A DNA stretch of 64,000 bases, from contig CAYFOK010000005.1 in the NCBI GenBank assembly GCA_964344685.1, positions 62,001 to 126,000 of the forward strand, given 5' to 3'. Shown here piece by piece: positions 33,761 to 42,899 of this stretch. Under the pieces are notes generated by a model, which was given only the letters and a program-made list of their open reading frames with translations, did no database searches and was not told the DNA's origin. A program made the position numbers and the translations under genes. Within the stretch, counting starts at the first letter, position 1; each line of letters opens with the position of its first letter. This DNA comes from Scalindua sp964344685. GTDB taxonomy: Bacteria > Planctomycetota > Brocadiia > Brocadiales > Scalinduaceae.

Positions 33761-34888
33761 TCATGTAATAAACTCCGGGACATGATCATTCTGGCTTTTT
33801 TTTCGAGAAAAATGATCATCCATTACTGTTTTCAACGCACTCAAAAGATTACTGTTTTCCTCCCTGGTTTTAACAGCAACACGAAAATAGCTTCCATCAA
33901 GGCCAACAAAGTTCGAACAATCTCTTATAAGAATGTTATTCTTAAGTAAAAGCTTTTGAATCTCTGACGTTGTACTTATACTATCTTCAATCCTAACCAG
34001 TATAAAATTAACTGTCGGCTGAAATGGATAGATGCCCTTTATCATAGCTAGTCCGTTATATAGAAAGGTTTTTTCTCCGGCAACATATTGCCGTGTATTG
34101 GCAGCAAACTCATAATCATTAATTGCTGCCATACCAGCAACCTGAGCAATTGTGTTAACTGTCCATGGTTCCTTGTATCGCATTAATTTATTAACAAGAG
34201 CTTCATTTGCAGCAAGATACCCAAGCCTCAGGCCCGGAAATCCGTAGAATTTTGTCAACGACCTGACAACAATCAGGTTATCCATTAATGGTGCATCTTT
34301 TATAACACTATACTTTTCATCATCCTCAACAAAGTCCATAAAAGCCTCATCTATGACAATAAGACGGTCTGGATAATCATTTACGATTTCAAATATGTCA
34401 TCTTTACGTATAAGCTGTCCTGTAGGATTGTTCGGATTGCACAAAAAAGCCATGCAGTGGTCGAAACTCTTCAGCCTTGAGATATTAGTGTTAATCACCG
34501 GAAAGTCTTTATCATCATTTATGAACTCCACAACTTCTATATCCGAATTACAAAACGCATCCTTAAATTCACCGAAAGTGGGATGTAGCAAAACGCCCTT
34601 GGCTGGTTGCAGGGCACGTGGAATCAGATAGAAAAGTTCATTCGATCCATTGCCTATAATTATGTTTGACTCTTTACAGGAAATCTTTTGAGCAATGTTT
34701 TTTCTCAAGTCTGTACAGTGACTATCAGGATAGTGCTGGATATTGTTAAAATGTTCTAAGACAGCCTTTTGAACAACTGCAGGGAAACCTAACGGATTTA
34801 TGCTTGCACTGAAATCAATGATATCGTCCGGATTCAATCCATACTCATCACCTATCTGTTTTACATTACCACCATGTCCATTAAGCAT
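33761..34888 (-). CDS. cobD: L-threonine-O-3-phosphate decarboxylase CobD
   Basis: A PLP-dependent fold-type I enzyme that makes (R)-1-amino-2-propanol phosphate for CbiB. N-terminal HGGNVKQIGDEYGLNPDDII then DFSASINPLGFP is the CobD signature that separates it from HisC. The PLP lysine is in VVRSLTKFYGFPGLRLGY, and FLCNPNNPTGQLI plus VIDEAFMDF are the aminotransferase-type PLP motifs. 375 residues, typical. Between the MetE-core-like gene (44 bases upstream) and asnS. Confidence 0.9.
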   Translation of the reverse strand: MLNGHGGNVKQIGDEYGLNPDDIIDFSASINPLGFPAVVQKAVLEHFNNIQHYPDSHCTDLRKNIAQKISCKESNIIIGNGSNELFYLIPRALQPAKGVLLHPTFGEFKDAFCNSDIEVVEFINDDKDFPVINTNISRLKSFDHCMAFLCNPNNPTGQLIRKDDIFEIVNDYPDRLIVIDEAFMDFVEDDEKYSVIKDAPLMDNLIVVRSLTKFYGFPGLRLGYLAANEALVNKLMRYKEPWTVNTIAQVAGMAAINDYEFAANTRQYVAGEKTFLYNGLAMIKGIYPFQPTVNFILVRIEDSISTTSEIQKLLLKNNILIRDCSNFVGLDGSYFRVAVKTREENSNLLSALKTVMDDHFSRKKSQNDHVPEFIT

Positions 34889-34932
34889 TTTTTGACCTTT
34901 AAAATCTTCGTGCTGCTATTGACAAGTTTAAA

Positions 34933-35982
34933 TTATGTTATTTTATATTTCTCTTTAAGCTTTACTGTTAACTCATAAGTTAACATCATCGCCTTTTCCG
35001 CCTCATCTAACGGCATGGTTCCTGTTCCGCAACTTGGAGTGATCAGTGAGTTCTCAACAACCAATTTCTGGTCGATTCCACCGTCTACTAAACACTCTAC
35101 GGCTGAAACCATCTTATCCATCAAGTTATCTATCGTAGCCTCTCTAATACTGTCGGTTGTCGGGACAATTCCCCATGCCAGAATACCGCCTCTATCAAGA
35201 AAAGCCTGTACCTCATTTTTGTAAATAAGCATGGTATCCATATAACCGAAAGCGTCAAAATTTATAATATCTACCTCAGTTTCCATTAGCATAGTCCAAT
35301 CGGTATTTCCGCAGCAGTGAATACCTGAAAGTGAGCTTCGATTATGAATTGCCTGGAATATCTCATTTAGTGATTCCACAATCTGTTCTTTTTTTAAACT
35401 GGCAAATGCAGAGCCGTAACTTGATAGATATGGTTCGTCCAGGAAGATAATCCTGGGTAGTCCAAATTCAGAATATTGATCAAGCTGCCAGCACGCCTTC
35501 ATTGAAAGTAATTTAACTATGACATCAAAAAGTACCGGATTATGAAGCATGGCTATCTGCTCCGTATCCTTTAACGAACCGGCAAGTGTTATGGGCCCTA
35601 CAATCTGTCCTTTAATTGCACGGAGACTTCCAGGATTCTTCTCCTTAAGGAGTCTGATCATACTGGAGAAACCAAGAGCATGACTATCGCTTATGGAAAA
35701 GAGCCCTGCTTCTTCTGATAAATACTTGGTATAAAACTTTTCCAGTTCGTCAGTACTGTCTTCAGGCAAATCCATATAAACGCTCTTTTTCTCCTGATCA
35801 ACTTTCAGGAAAGGAAGACCTTCTGTGTACTGGACTAACATCTCTTCATTCATATCTCTTTCAGGTAACTGTGGCCAGCACGGAATTTCCGGTAGGGTCT
35901 TCAGGATAAGATTACATGCATCATCAACATTATCATGAGGATAACTGCCTATAGCAGTGGCTGAAAAATTTCCCTTTAACAA
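34933..35982 (-). CDS. MetE C-terminal-domain-like (core methionine synthase/UROD superfamily) protein
   Basis: 349 residues of barrel type. N-terminal FSATAIGSYPHDNVDDACNL; IKGQIVGPITLAGSL; IIFLDEPYLSSYGSAFASL; a zinc-ligand-like GIHCCGNTDWTMLMETEVDI with H-x-C; INFDAFGYMDTMLIY; LAWGIVPTTDS; and ITPSCGTGTMPLDEAEKAMM with the late Cys of MetE-type zinc sites (PSCGTG). The N-terminal half of full MetE is missing. Short core-MetE proteins are reported to take a methyl group from methylcobalamin or a corrinoid protein, which fits the flanking cobD and the nearby cobO, but the substrate is inference. Confidence 0.75.
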   Translation of the reverse strand: MLKGNFSATAIGSYPHDNVDDACNLILKTLPEIPCWPQLPERDMNEEMLVQYTEGLPFLKVDQEKKSVYMDLPEDSTDELEKFYTKYLSEEAGLFSISDSHALGFSSMIRLLKEKNPGSLRAIKGQIVGPITLAGSLKDTEQIAMLHNPVLFDVIVKLLSMKACWQLDQYSEFGLPRIIFLDEPYLSSYGSAFASLKKEQIVESLNEIFQAIHNRSSLSGIHCCGNTDWTMLMETEVDIINFDAFGYMDTMLIYKNEVQAFLDRGGILAWGIVPTTDSIREATIDNLMDKMVSAVECLVDGGIDQKLVVENSLITPSCGTGTMPLDEAEKAMMLTYELTVKLKEKYKIT

Positions 35983-36119
35983 ATTAATTGACTCCTTATG
36001 TAGAGCTTAAAAAGATTACGGATACCGATTCTTGACGTGGACTCCTTACGAGAGTAAGGACATGTTCCCCACTTCCCCGGACAAAAGACAACGAGAACTT
36101 TTCGTGGGGATTCCAGTAA

Positions 36120-36857
36120 TTACAAATTTTTAAACTTCGCTCTCACTTCATCTATCTTTCCACAGGTCATTTTACCTTCTGTACATGGACCTGCAACACA
36201 ATTAGGGCCTGATTCTGAAAAAATACCGGGAACTATGCCCTTAACCAGTCTCAGCATTTCAGTGGCAAGTTCTCTTATCTCCCATTGCGCACGGTTACAA
36301 CATCTTACGCTGAAGAAGTGGAGCAGTTCACGGGCATTCATTGTTACAATAATCTTGGTTTCAGCAGCATTTGGCAGGATAAAACGTGCGTCTTCGTTCG
36401 ACTTTTCTCCGGAATCGCCCAACGCCTCTACGAGTTCATCATACCACTCCTGTATTTCCCGCATTTTGTCCTCAAACCACTCTCCTTTCCCTGCATTTAC
36501 GACAGCCGGGGGTATTATGAAATCAAACGTCTTTTCACCATGCAGGCTATTACTGTGTTCACCCACATATCTCTGGCTTTGCTGAGAATACGATGCAATC
36601 CTGTGCCTGACAAGCTGATGAGAGCATACTCTGGAAATCCCCTCAACACCAAAGTTAAATGAAACATGCTCAAGAGGCGACATATGTCCCATTTTAAGAA
36701 GCTTTTCAATAAATTTACTATTATCTGACTTTTCAATCTTCTCCTTCAGCTCCTCCACTGAACTGGGGCTGTAGCACAACTTGGCCGCATGAGCGATTAA
36801 GCTCTCTGGATCTTGAGTATGATTCAATAAAATAACTTTCAGGTTGGATTGTCCCAT
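36120..36857 (-). CDS. thyX: Flavin-dependent thymidylate synthase ThyX
   Basis: ThyX methylates dUMP using FAD, NADPH and methylene-THF. Signature RHRIASYSQQSQRYVGEH matches the ThyX motif RHR-x2-S-x4-S-x-RY. Other blocks: GHMSPLEHVSFNFGVEGIS, ARFILPNAAETKIIVTMNAR and LLHFFSVRCCNRAQWEIREL. 245 residues, typical. No thyA is seen. The gap to the MetE-core-like gene (137 bases) has a small hairpin (CCTTA-cgagag-TAAGG). Confidence 0.96.
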   Translation of the reverse strand: MGQSNLKVILLNHTQDPESLIAHAAKLCYSPSSVEELKEKIEKSDNSKFIEKLLKMGHMSPLEHVSFNFGVEGISRVCSHQLVRHRIASYSQQSQRYVGEHSNSLHGEKTFDFIIPPAVVNAGKGEWFEDKMREIQEWYDELVEALGDSGEKSNEDARFILPNAAETKIIVTMNARELLHFFSVRCCNRAQWEIRELATEMLRLVKGIVPGIFSESGPNCVAGPCTEGKMTCGKIDEVRAKFKNL

Positions 36858-36869
36858 GAACCTCTCCCT

Positions 36870-37409
36870 TTAAAATTCAATTCCTTTTTGTGCTTTTATA
36901 CCTTTGGAATATTGATGTTTAACTTCCATCATTTCAGTAACCAGATCAGCTCTTTCAATCACTTTTGCATGAGCATTTCTGCCGGTCAATACTATGTGAA
37001 GCCGCTCCGGTTTTTTATCGAATAATTTTAACAACTTATCAATCGGCAGCATGCCAAAATCTATGACATAATTGATCTCATCAAGTATAACCATATCATA
37101 TTTATCTGAAAGAATCTCTTTTTGTGCCTGTTCCCATGTCCGGTTTATATTTTCTATAGCCTCATGATCATTTAATTTTGATTTTGAGCGTATAAACCCC
37201 TTACCCATAGGCTTAATCTTGAAATCAGGGTCGAGCCTTTTTATTGATTCCAGCTCGCCATAATCCCATGCCCCCTTAATAAACTGAAGCATCAATACCT
37301 TCATCCCCTGTCCAACAGCTCTTAATGCCTGACCCATTGCTGCCGTTGTTTTTCCTTTTCCATCGCCTGTAAATACCATTATCAGTCCATTCTTCAAAAC
37401 AGTTGTCAA
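36870..37409 (-). CDS. cobO: Cob(I)yrinic acid a,c-diamide adenosyltransferase CobO
   Basis: Transfers the adenosyl group from ATP to cob(I)yrinate a,c-diamide. P-loop GLIMVFTGDGKGKTTAAMGQ, ALRAVGQGMKVLMLQFIKG, the Walker-type MVILDEINYVIDFGML and the late HIVLTGRNAHAKVIERADLV are the CobO/BtuR signature. 179 residues, typical. It begins 12 bases before thyX ends on the minus strand; the first possible start is 37409. Confidence 0.95.
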   Translation of the reverse strand: MTTVLKNGLIMVFTGDGKGKTTAAMGQALRAVGQGMKVLMLQFIKGAWDYGELESIKRLDPDFKIKPMGKGFIRSKSKLNDHEAIENINRTWEQAQKEILSDKYDMVILDEINYVIDFGMLPIDKLLKLFDKKPERLHIVLTGRNAHAKVIERADLVTEMMEVKHQYSKGIKAQKGIEF

Positions 37410-37608
37410 TAAATCACATGGCTAATAATATTGCAAGTTCTTTTTACCTTATGAGACATTTTAGAATGGATTTAAAAATTTCTTTTCTGTATAATCAGGA
37501 ATTATCTGATATTTTGAATTTTTACACCATTTAGAATAACTGCTTTAATTACTGGCATTTATTGAAACGGCAGAAAAGTATAAATTTTTTATAAATCAGA
37601 GGTATTAT

Positions 37609-39684
37609 ATGATTACAAAGGATATGATTGTCAATGATGTTGTAAACAAATATCCTCAAACTAATGAAATATTCACCAAGTATGGAGTAGATACATGCTG
37701 TGGGGGAATACAAAGTATAGAAAAAACTGCTGCTGCCTGTAACGTCAATCTGGATGAGGTCTTAAAGACACTGAATGACGCCATTCCTGCCCCCGAACCG
37801 GACAAAGCGGAAGACAAATCAGCTAAGGATGACACTATAATTGCAGATTCCCCTCCTGTTGATGACACTGCAGGCTCAGAAGAGGGAGGAGAGATAACAG
37901 GAAATACGACAGTAAAAGATATTATAAAATACAATCCTGAAACAAAAGGTGTCTTTACTAAATATGGATTACTTGAGTGTGGAGGTGAATACGGCCCTGA
38001 AGAAGCAGTTTACTTTTTTGCCCGGGTACATAATGTTGACCCTGACAGTTTGATAAAGGAGCTCAATGATGTTATCCGTGGAAAGGTAACTGCACCGGAA
38101 GTAGCTGTTGATGAAGCGGAATCAGCATATGAAAACATTTACGAGAAATTTATAAAGACTGCAATTGTTATTGCATTAACAACTGGATGCGTTTACGGAG
38201 CATTTATACTGCTCTACATGGGCTTGCAACAATCGCTTTACGCTGTTTCAAAGGTTTTGATAGAAACTCACGGTCATACTCAGATCTTTGGATGGTGCGG
38301 GCTATTCATAATGGGAGTATCATACTTTGTACTCCCGAGATTTTATGCTGTCCGTATCTATAGCGGTAAACTTGCCAATTTATCATTCTATTTCATGGTT
38401 ATTGGTATTTTTATGGTATTTACATACAGAACTCTCCTGCCACTAAATAACCACTTTTTCTTTAAGGCATTAATCCTATCAGGATGTTTTCTAGAGGTCT
38501 TAGCCGTAATAATGTTCCTGATAGTTGCAGTCAAGACAGTTCTTTCTGCTGAAAAGCAGGAACTGGAAACATACGAAACATTTTTGATTTCCGGTTATAT
38601 ATGGTTCCTTATCGTGACAGTTGCACATGCGGGCATCGTTCTGTATATGATAAATGCCAATGAAACGGTATTCCCGCATGGAGCAATTTATTCGCTCCGC
38701 CACATACAAGTAATGGGTTTCATAACCTTGGTGATCTTTGGTGTTCTCAGCAGAACACTGCCTGCATTTCTGGGTTTGAAGACGCCTAATGCAAAGATGA
38801 ACCTGATTATTATGTTCATGCTGAATGCATCCGTTCTAGTGAGAGCGGTATCCCAGCCTTTAATGGTTTACTATGCAGATTTCGATCTACCGTATTATTA
38901 TGTTTTCAACACGCTATACTTCACATCAGGCTGTGTAGAGTTCCTGTCCATCCTGCTATTCCTGCTTAATCTGAATATCCTTTCGAAACCGGAGGTTGAT
39001 TTTTCCGGAATGGAGATTGAGAAGAGTTATGAAAAATTTGTATGGGCAGGCATTTTGTGGCTGATTGTTGCTGAAATTGGAATGATGGTATTTACTGTTC
39101 AGGAATCATTTACCGGTATTCCAACATCACATGCCTTAATTGGAGCATATAGACACGCGGTCACTGTAGGCTTTATCACAATGATGATATTTGGTTATGC
39201 ATCTAGAATAATACCTATAAGTCAGGGTATCAAACTCCACAGTTATTCACTTTTATTAATGACTTTTATTCTAATTAATATAGGAAGTGCAATAAGAGTT
39301 ATTTTCCAGCCACTTGCCGTGCATACCGGATCGGGACCCGCTTATCAAATAATGGGAATAAGTGGTCTTATAGAGAGCATGGCAATACTTTTGTTCGGTA
39401 TTAATATCTGGAGGACTTTAAGTGAAGGAAAGCGGCAAGGTTCCGGAGAGGAAGTTGAGCACGGCAAAATAACCACTGTTTCTGCATCGACAAACGTACA
39501 TCAACTCATAAAACAGCATCCGCCGGCAATGGACATTTTGATCAGCAAAGGTTTTACACAGCTTAAAAATCCAATTCTCAGAAATACAATGACAAGAGCC
39601 GTAAACCTGGGCCAGGCAACAAAGATGCATCACACCGATTTAGATCAATTATTGAAAGAGTTGAATGAATCTCTCAAGTCTTGA
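37609..39684 (+). CDS. ScdA_N x2 - NnrS/oxidase-like membrane domain - DUF1858-like fusion
   Basis: 691 residues. Residues 1-60: ScdA/RIC N-terminal type domain (IVNDVVNKYPQTNEIFTKYG then VDTCCGGIQ, Cys30-Cys31-Gly-Gly). Residues about 105-170: a second copy (TVKDIIKYNPETKGVFTKYG then LLECGGEYG). From about 184 to 600, twelve or so hydrophobic helices with conserved His: ETHGHTQIFGWCGLFIMGVS, LRHIQVMGFITLVIFGVLSR, YRHAVTVGFITMMIFGYASR, resembling NnrS and the heme-copper-oxidase-I fold. The C-terminus is DUF1858-like (VHQLIKQHPPAMDILISKGF). NnrS and ScdA/RIC proteins act in NO response and Fe-S repair; a role here is inference. Preceded by GAGGTATTAT before the ATG; convergent with the PEBP gene. 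Confidence 0.8.
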   Translation: MITKDMIVNDVVNKYPQTNEIFTKYGVDTCCGGIQSIEKTAAACNVNLDEVLKTLNDAIPAPEPDKAEDKSAKDDTIIADSPPVDDTAGSEEGGEITGNTTVKDIIKYNPETKGVFTKYGLLECGGEYGPEEAVYFFARVHNVDPDSLIKELNDVIRGKVTAPEVAVDEAESAYENIYEKFIKTAIVIALTTGCVYGAFILLYMGLQQSLYAVSKVLIETHGHTQIFGWCGLFIMGVSYFVLPRFYAVRIYSGKLANLSFYFMVIGIFMVFTYRTLLPLNNHFFFKALILSGCFLEVLAVIMFLIVAVKTVLSAEKQELETYETFLISGYIWFLIVTVAHAGIVLYMINANETVFPHGAIYSLRHIQVMGFITLVIFGVLSRTLPAFLGLKTPNAKMNLIIMFMLNASVLVRAVSQPLMVYYADFDLPYYYVFNTLYFTSGCVEFLSILLFLLNLNILSKPEVDFSGMEIEKSYEKFVWAGILWLIVAEIGMMVFTVQESFTGIPTSHALIGAYRHAVTVGFITMMIFGYASRIIPISQGIKLHSYSLLLMTFILINIGSAIRVIFQPLAVHTGSGPAYQIMGISGLIESMAILLFGINIWRTLSEGKRQGSGEEVEHGKITTVSASTNVHQLIKQHPPAMDILISKGFTQLKNPILRNTMTRAVNLGQATKMHHTDLDQLLKELNESLKS

Positions 39685-39712
39685 AAAAAAAATAATCGAT
39701 AATTTCCGATTA
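39684..39712 (-). terminator. Possible AT-rich intrinsic terminator
   Basis: On the minus strand TAATCG and CGATTA arms (6 perfect pairs, 39693-39712) flank an eight-base loop and are followed by nine T. It would end transcription coming from the PEBP/moeB-like side just before the convergent NnrS-like gene. Confidence 0.35.
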
Positions 39713-39765
39713 CCTTCCGGGCCGTATACCTCTCGAAAACACTCATGGACTTAAGAAGATAAATT

Positions 39766-40320
39766 CTACCTGCTGTAGCGGCCCATCAGTTGCCCTTCTT
39801 CCAGTATATGCCCTTTAATAGCATTAAGGACTTCTTTTTTTGTAGCCCCTGCATTCAAATTTACCTGTTTATCCACCGCATATAGCTTAAAAAAGTAACG
39901 ATGGGTGCCTCCCGGAGGGCAAGGCCCGCCATAGCCATATCTGCGGAAATCGTTTAAACCATGCTTAGCACCACCTAATACCTCTTTCGCATTCGAAACA
40001 CCTTCAGGCAATTCCAGCGTATCAGGTGACAACCCGAAGAGCACCCAATGGACCCATGTTCCCATAGGAGCGTCAGGATCATCACATATAAGCACTATGC
40101 TTTTCGCATCTTTCGGGAGCTGTGACCAGGTTAAAGGTGGAGAAACATCTTCTCCATCACAAGTATATTTTTTTGGTATGAGTCCACCTTCATCAAAAGC
40201 GTTACTTCTGATTTCTAATCCCATTGCATAAAGCTCCTTCTCTGTAAAAACTATTTGTATTCCTATATGGCAAAAAACCACAAATAATGTAATGGAAAAC
40301 AACTTCCGGACGATCTTCAT
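39766..40320 (-). CDS. YbhB/YbcL-type phosphatidylethanolamine-binding (PEBP) protein
   Basis: 184 residues with an N-terminal hydrophobic export segment (LFSITLFVVFCHIGIQIVF). The PEBP fold shows as MGLEIRSNAFDEGGLIPKKY, TCDGEDVSPPLTWSQLPKDA, LICDDPDAPMGTWVHWVLF, YGGPCPPGGTHRYFFKLYAV and ILEEGQLMGRYSR. Bacterial members bind anionic ligands in the periplasm or cytoplasm; the ligand is unknown. Last gene of the long minus-strand run; 69 bases after the moeB-like gene. Confidence 0.9.
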   Translation of the reverse strand: MKIVRKLFSITLFVVFCHIGIQIVFTEKELYAMGLEIRSNAFDEGGLIPKKYTCDGEDVSPPLTWSQLPKDAKSIVLICDDPDAPMGTWVHWVLFGLSPDTLELPEGVSNAKEVLGGAKHGLNDFRRYGYGGPCPPGGTHRYFFKLYAVDKQVNLNAGATKKEVLNAIKGHILEEGQLMGRYSR

Positions 40321-40389
40321 AAATTTATCTGTTTTCAGGAAAACATTTAACGTGATAACTGTGATATAAAAGCGGCAATATTAAAAGTA

Positions 40390-41196
40390 CTAAAAATTAA
40401 CCTGGCAAAATTCTTCGTAATCAATCAACTCTTTTATTGTTGGATTTTCACCACACATTGGACATGCAGGATTACGTTGTATGTTAAGCTTTTTAAAGTC
40501 CATGTTCAATGAATCATATAGAAGAAGTGTTCCATTCAGAAGGTTTCCTTTTCCAAGTTGCAGTTTAATCACCTCAGTTGCCTGTACGACACCAATAATT
40601 CCGGCAATTATACCAAGTACCCCAGCCTCTTGACATGAAGGCACTAAATCAGGAGGAGGTGGTGTTTCATATAGGCAGCGATAGCATGGGCCCTTCCCGG
40701 GCAAGATTGTTGTCGCCTGGCCATCAAACCTGAAGATTGAGCCGTGTGATAAAGGTTTACCAAGCATAACGCATGCATCGTTAACAAGATATCTGGTAGG
40801 AAAGTTGTCCGAACCATCAAGTACTACATCATAATCCTTGATAATATCAAGAATATTTTCTGAGTTAAGCCGCTCTGTATAAGGTACCACCTCAACATCC
40901 GGATTTAAGGCTTCGAGAGTCTCTTTTGCTGACTGGACCTTAGAATGGTCAACATCCTTAGTTGAGTGTAATATCTGACGCTGAAGATTTGAAAAATCAA
41001 CAACATCATTGTCTGAAATACCTATCTTGCCAATCCCCGCTGCAGCGAGATAAAATGCAGCCGGAGAGCCCAGCCCTCCGGCACCAACAAGGAACACCTT
41101 CGATTCCAGTAGCTTCTTTTGTCCTTTTCCTCCTACCTCAGGCAAAATTATATGCCTTGAATACCTGCTTATCTGTTCATCTGTGAATTCTGACAT
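40390..41196 (-). CDS. moeB: MoeB/ThiF/HesA-family adenylyltransferase
   Basis: 268 residues of the E1-like family that adenylates a ThiS/MoaD-like C-terminus. QISRYSRHIILPEVGGKGQK is the family start; KVFLVGAGGLGSPAAFYLAA is the nucleotide P-loop with GAGGLGSP; DVVDFSNLQRQILHST has the Arg-Gln motif. Zinc knuckles: GPCYRCLYE and, near the end, CPMCGEN. No catalytic rhodanese domain. MoeB, ThiF and HesA cannot be separated without genome context; no moaD or thiS is visible. Between tolC and PEBP. Confidence 0.85.
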   Translation of the reverse strand: MSEFTDEQISRYSRHIILPEVGGKGQKKLLESKVFLVGAGGLGSPAAFYLAAAGIGKIGISDNDVVDFSNLQRQILHSTKDVDHSKVQSAKETLEALNPDVEVVPYTERLNSENILDIIKDYDVVLDGSDNFPTRYLVNDACVMLGKPLSHGSIFRFDGQATTILPGKGPCYRCLYETPPPPDLVPSCQEAGVLGIIAGIIGVVQATEVIKLQLGKGNLLNGTLLLYDSLNMDFKKLNIQRNPACPMCGENPTIKELIDYEEFCQVNF

Positions 41197-41221
41197 TCTA
41201 TATATCCTTCTCTTTCTATAA

Positions 41222-42892
41222 TCAACCGGTAATATTTTTTTTAATTACAAGATCTTTATCTTCTATTATGATGCTGTATTTGTCAAGAATTGTACCAAGA
41301 ACTGCATCCAAATCACCTAAAGATATCTGGTAATCGACTAATGCATTAGTCGCTCTGCCTTCTGAGACTGCAAGGTCTTCCTGAGCGCGAATAACTTCCA
41401 GACTTGTTGATCGTCCGACTTTAAATTTTTTCTCCTCAGCCACAAGCCTCTCCCGTGATAATTCCTTCGCTTTTTTTGATGCTTTAATTCTTTCTGCATT
41501 AGTCTTTATCTGGCGAACGGCTTTCCTGACTTCAACAACTATTTCCTGTCGCACTTTTCTGGTATTGAATACTGTCTGTCTCTCCTCAAGTATAGCTTTT
41601 GAATAATTGCTCCTTGCTTCACGATTTCCTAAAGGAACTTCAAACATGATTCCAAAAAATTCACTTTGGAAATCCTGAGAAAGCGCCCTGTCAATTGCGT
41701 TTCCTTTATTACTATCAAGTCCTTGATAGCGTATTCCGGCTTCAAAATCAAGTGTAGGGAGTAGTTGATTTCTTTGCTGTCTTACCTTAATCCTTGCGTT
41801 TTCAATATCTAAACCCTGTTCATAAACTTCGGGTCTGTTTTCAAGTGCAATTTCAATAGACTCGTTAAGCGCAATATCATGTACCTTGAAAGATGCTCTG
41901 TCCAGAGGTACAATCGAAACATCAGATAATAATGAATTATTACTTAAATTCATAACCTGCTTGAGGTCATCTTCTCTATCTTTAATATCATTTTCAGCAA
42001 CAACAACCCCCTCCATTTGGCTCGATACACCCTCTTCAGCCACTAAAAGCTCAATAGGTGCTAAAGTACCAACCTCTACCTGAATCTTATTCTTCCTCAA
42101 CAGATCTTCAGCTCTCTCAAGCGATTTTCTTCTTACCCTTAATTCTTCAATTGCTTTTACTAGCTCCCAATAAGCTTTTTGTGCGGTATTAATCACTTCT
42201 ATTGCAGTCTCCTTTAATTCCAGGATAGACCGCTTTTTATCATTTCTTGCTATATGAATATCACTTCTATTGTAAAAAATACCGGCATTCTTTAAAAGAG
42301 GCTGGCTAATTTTCGCTATCATTCTTGAGTCCGCTACGGGATTATTTAAAGTAAAAGCAGAAACCGGATCTACAAACTCCTGGCTGAGGTCAAATTCCAT
42401 CGTAATAGTAGCTCCTGTTGCTATAAGAGTTGTCAGCGTGGCATTTAATGTATTTGAATCTCTCCTGAAATCAGTAGGCGTACCTCCAATACCTACTAAT
42501 ACACCGCTATTGGATGCTTCTTCTGAATCTTCAGCATTTCCTGTCACATTCAGAAGAGGATCAAACTCTGATTTTGCAATTGTTATATCTTTCTCTTTAA
42601 TAGTCGGATCCATTTTTGAAATTCTTATATCATAGTTGTTGTTTAAGGCCAGGATTATAGAGTCTTTTAAAGTCAGTTTGAGAAATTTTAAATCGTTCGT
42701 GTTAAACTCTACATCCGGATTCACATCGTCAGCATAGTCGTCAATTATCTCGGCTTCTTCCGTAGGAAACACTCTTCCTATATCTCTAAGAGCCTCTATA
42801 TAGGCACTCTTTGCTTCCAGATTTATCATCGGATACACCGCTAAAATGAAAAGAAAAAGTATCTTAATTATGTTTTTTGTCTTTAAAAACAT
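41222..42892 (-). CDS. TolC-family outer-membrane efflux protein
   Basis: 556 residues. Signal segment (IIKILFLFILAVYPMINLEA). The TolC duplication appears as two long-helix repeats: LTLKDSIILALNNNYDIRIS, ..., KAYWELVKAIEELRVRRKSL and later ALNESIEIALENRPEVYEQG, with RERLVAEEKKFKVGRSTSLE. Such proteins form outer-membrane channel tunnels. Partner membrane-fusion and pump genes are not next to it; the neighbours are folE and moeB-like. Starts 7 bases after folE ends. Confidence 0.9.
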   Translation of the reverse strand: MFLKTKNIIKILFLFILAVYPMINLEAKSAYIEALRDIGRVFPTEEAEIIDDYADDVNPDVEFNTNDLKFLKLTLKDSIILALNNNYDIRISKMDPTIKEKDITIAKSEFDPLLNVTGNAEDSEEASNSGVLVGIGGTPTDFRRDSNTLNATLTTLIATGATITMEFDLSQEFVDPVSAFTLNNPVADSRMIAKISQPLLKNAGIFYNRSDIHIARNDKKRSILELKETAIEVINTAQKAYWELVKAIEELRVRRKSLERAEDLLRKNKIQVEVGTLAPIELLVAEEGVSSQMEGVVVAENDIKDREDDLKQVMNLSNNSLLSDVSIVPLDRASFKVHDIALNESIEIALENRPEVYEQGLDIENARIKVRQQRNQLLPTLDFEAGIRYQGLDSNKGNAIDRALSQDFQSEFFGIMFEVPLGNREARSNYSKAILEERQTVFNTRKVRQEIVVEVRKAVRQIKTNAERIKASKKAKELSRERLVAEEKKFKVGRSTSLEVIRAQEDLAVSEGRATNALVDYQISLGDLDAVLGTILDKYSIIIEDKDLVIKKNITG

Positions 42893-42899
42893 TTCACGT

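Noticed and set aside
36009..36060. Small hairpin between the MetE-core-like gene and thyX as a terminator
   Set aside because: The CCTTA-TAAGG stem is not followed by a T run on either strand.
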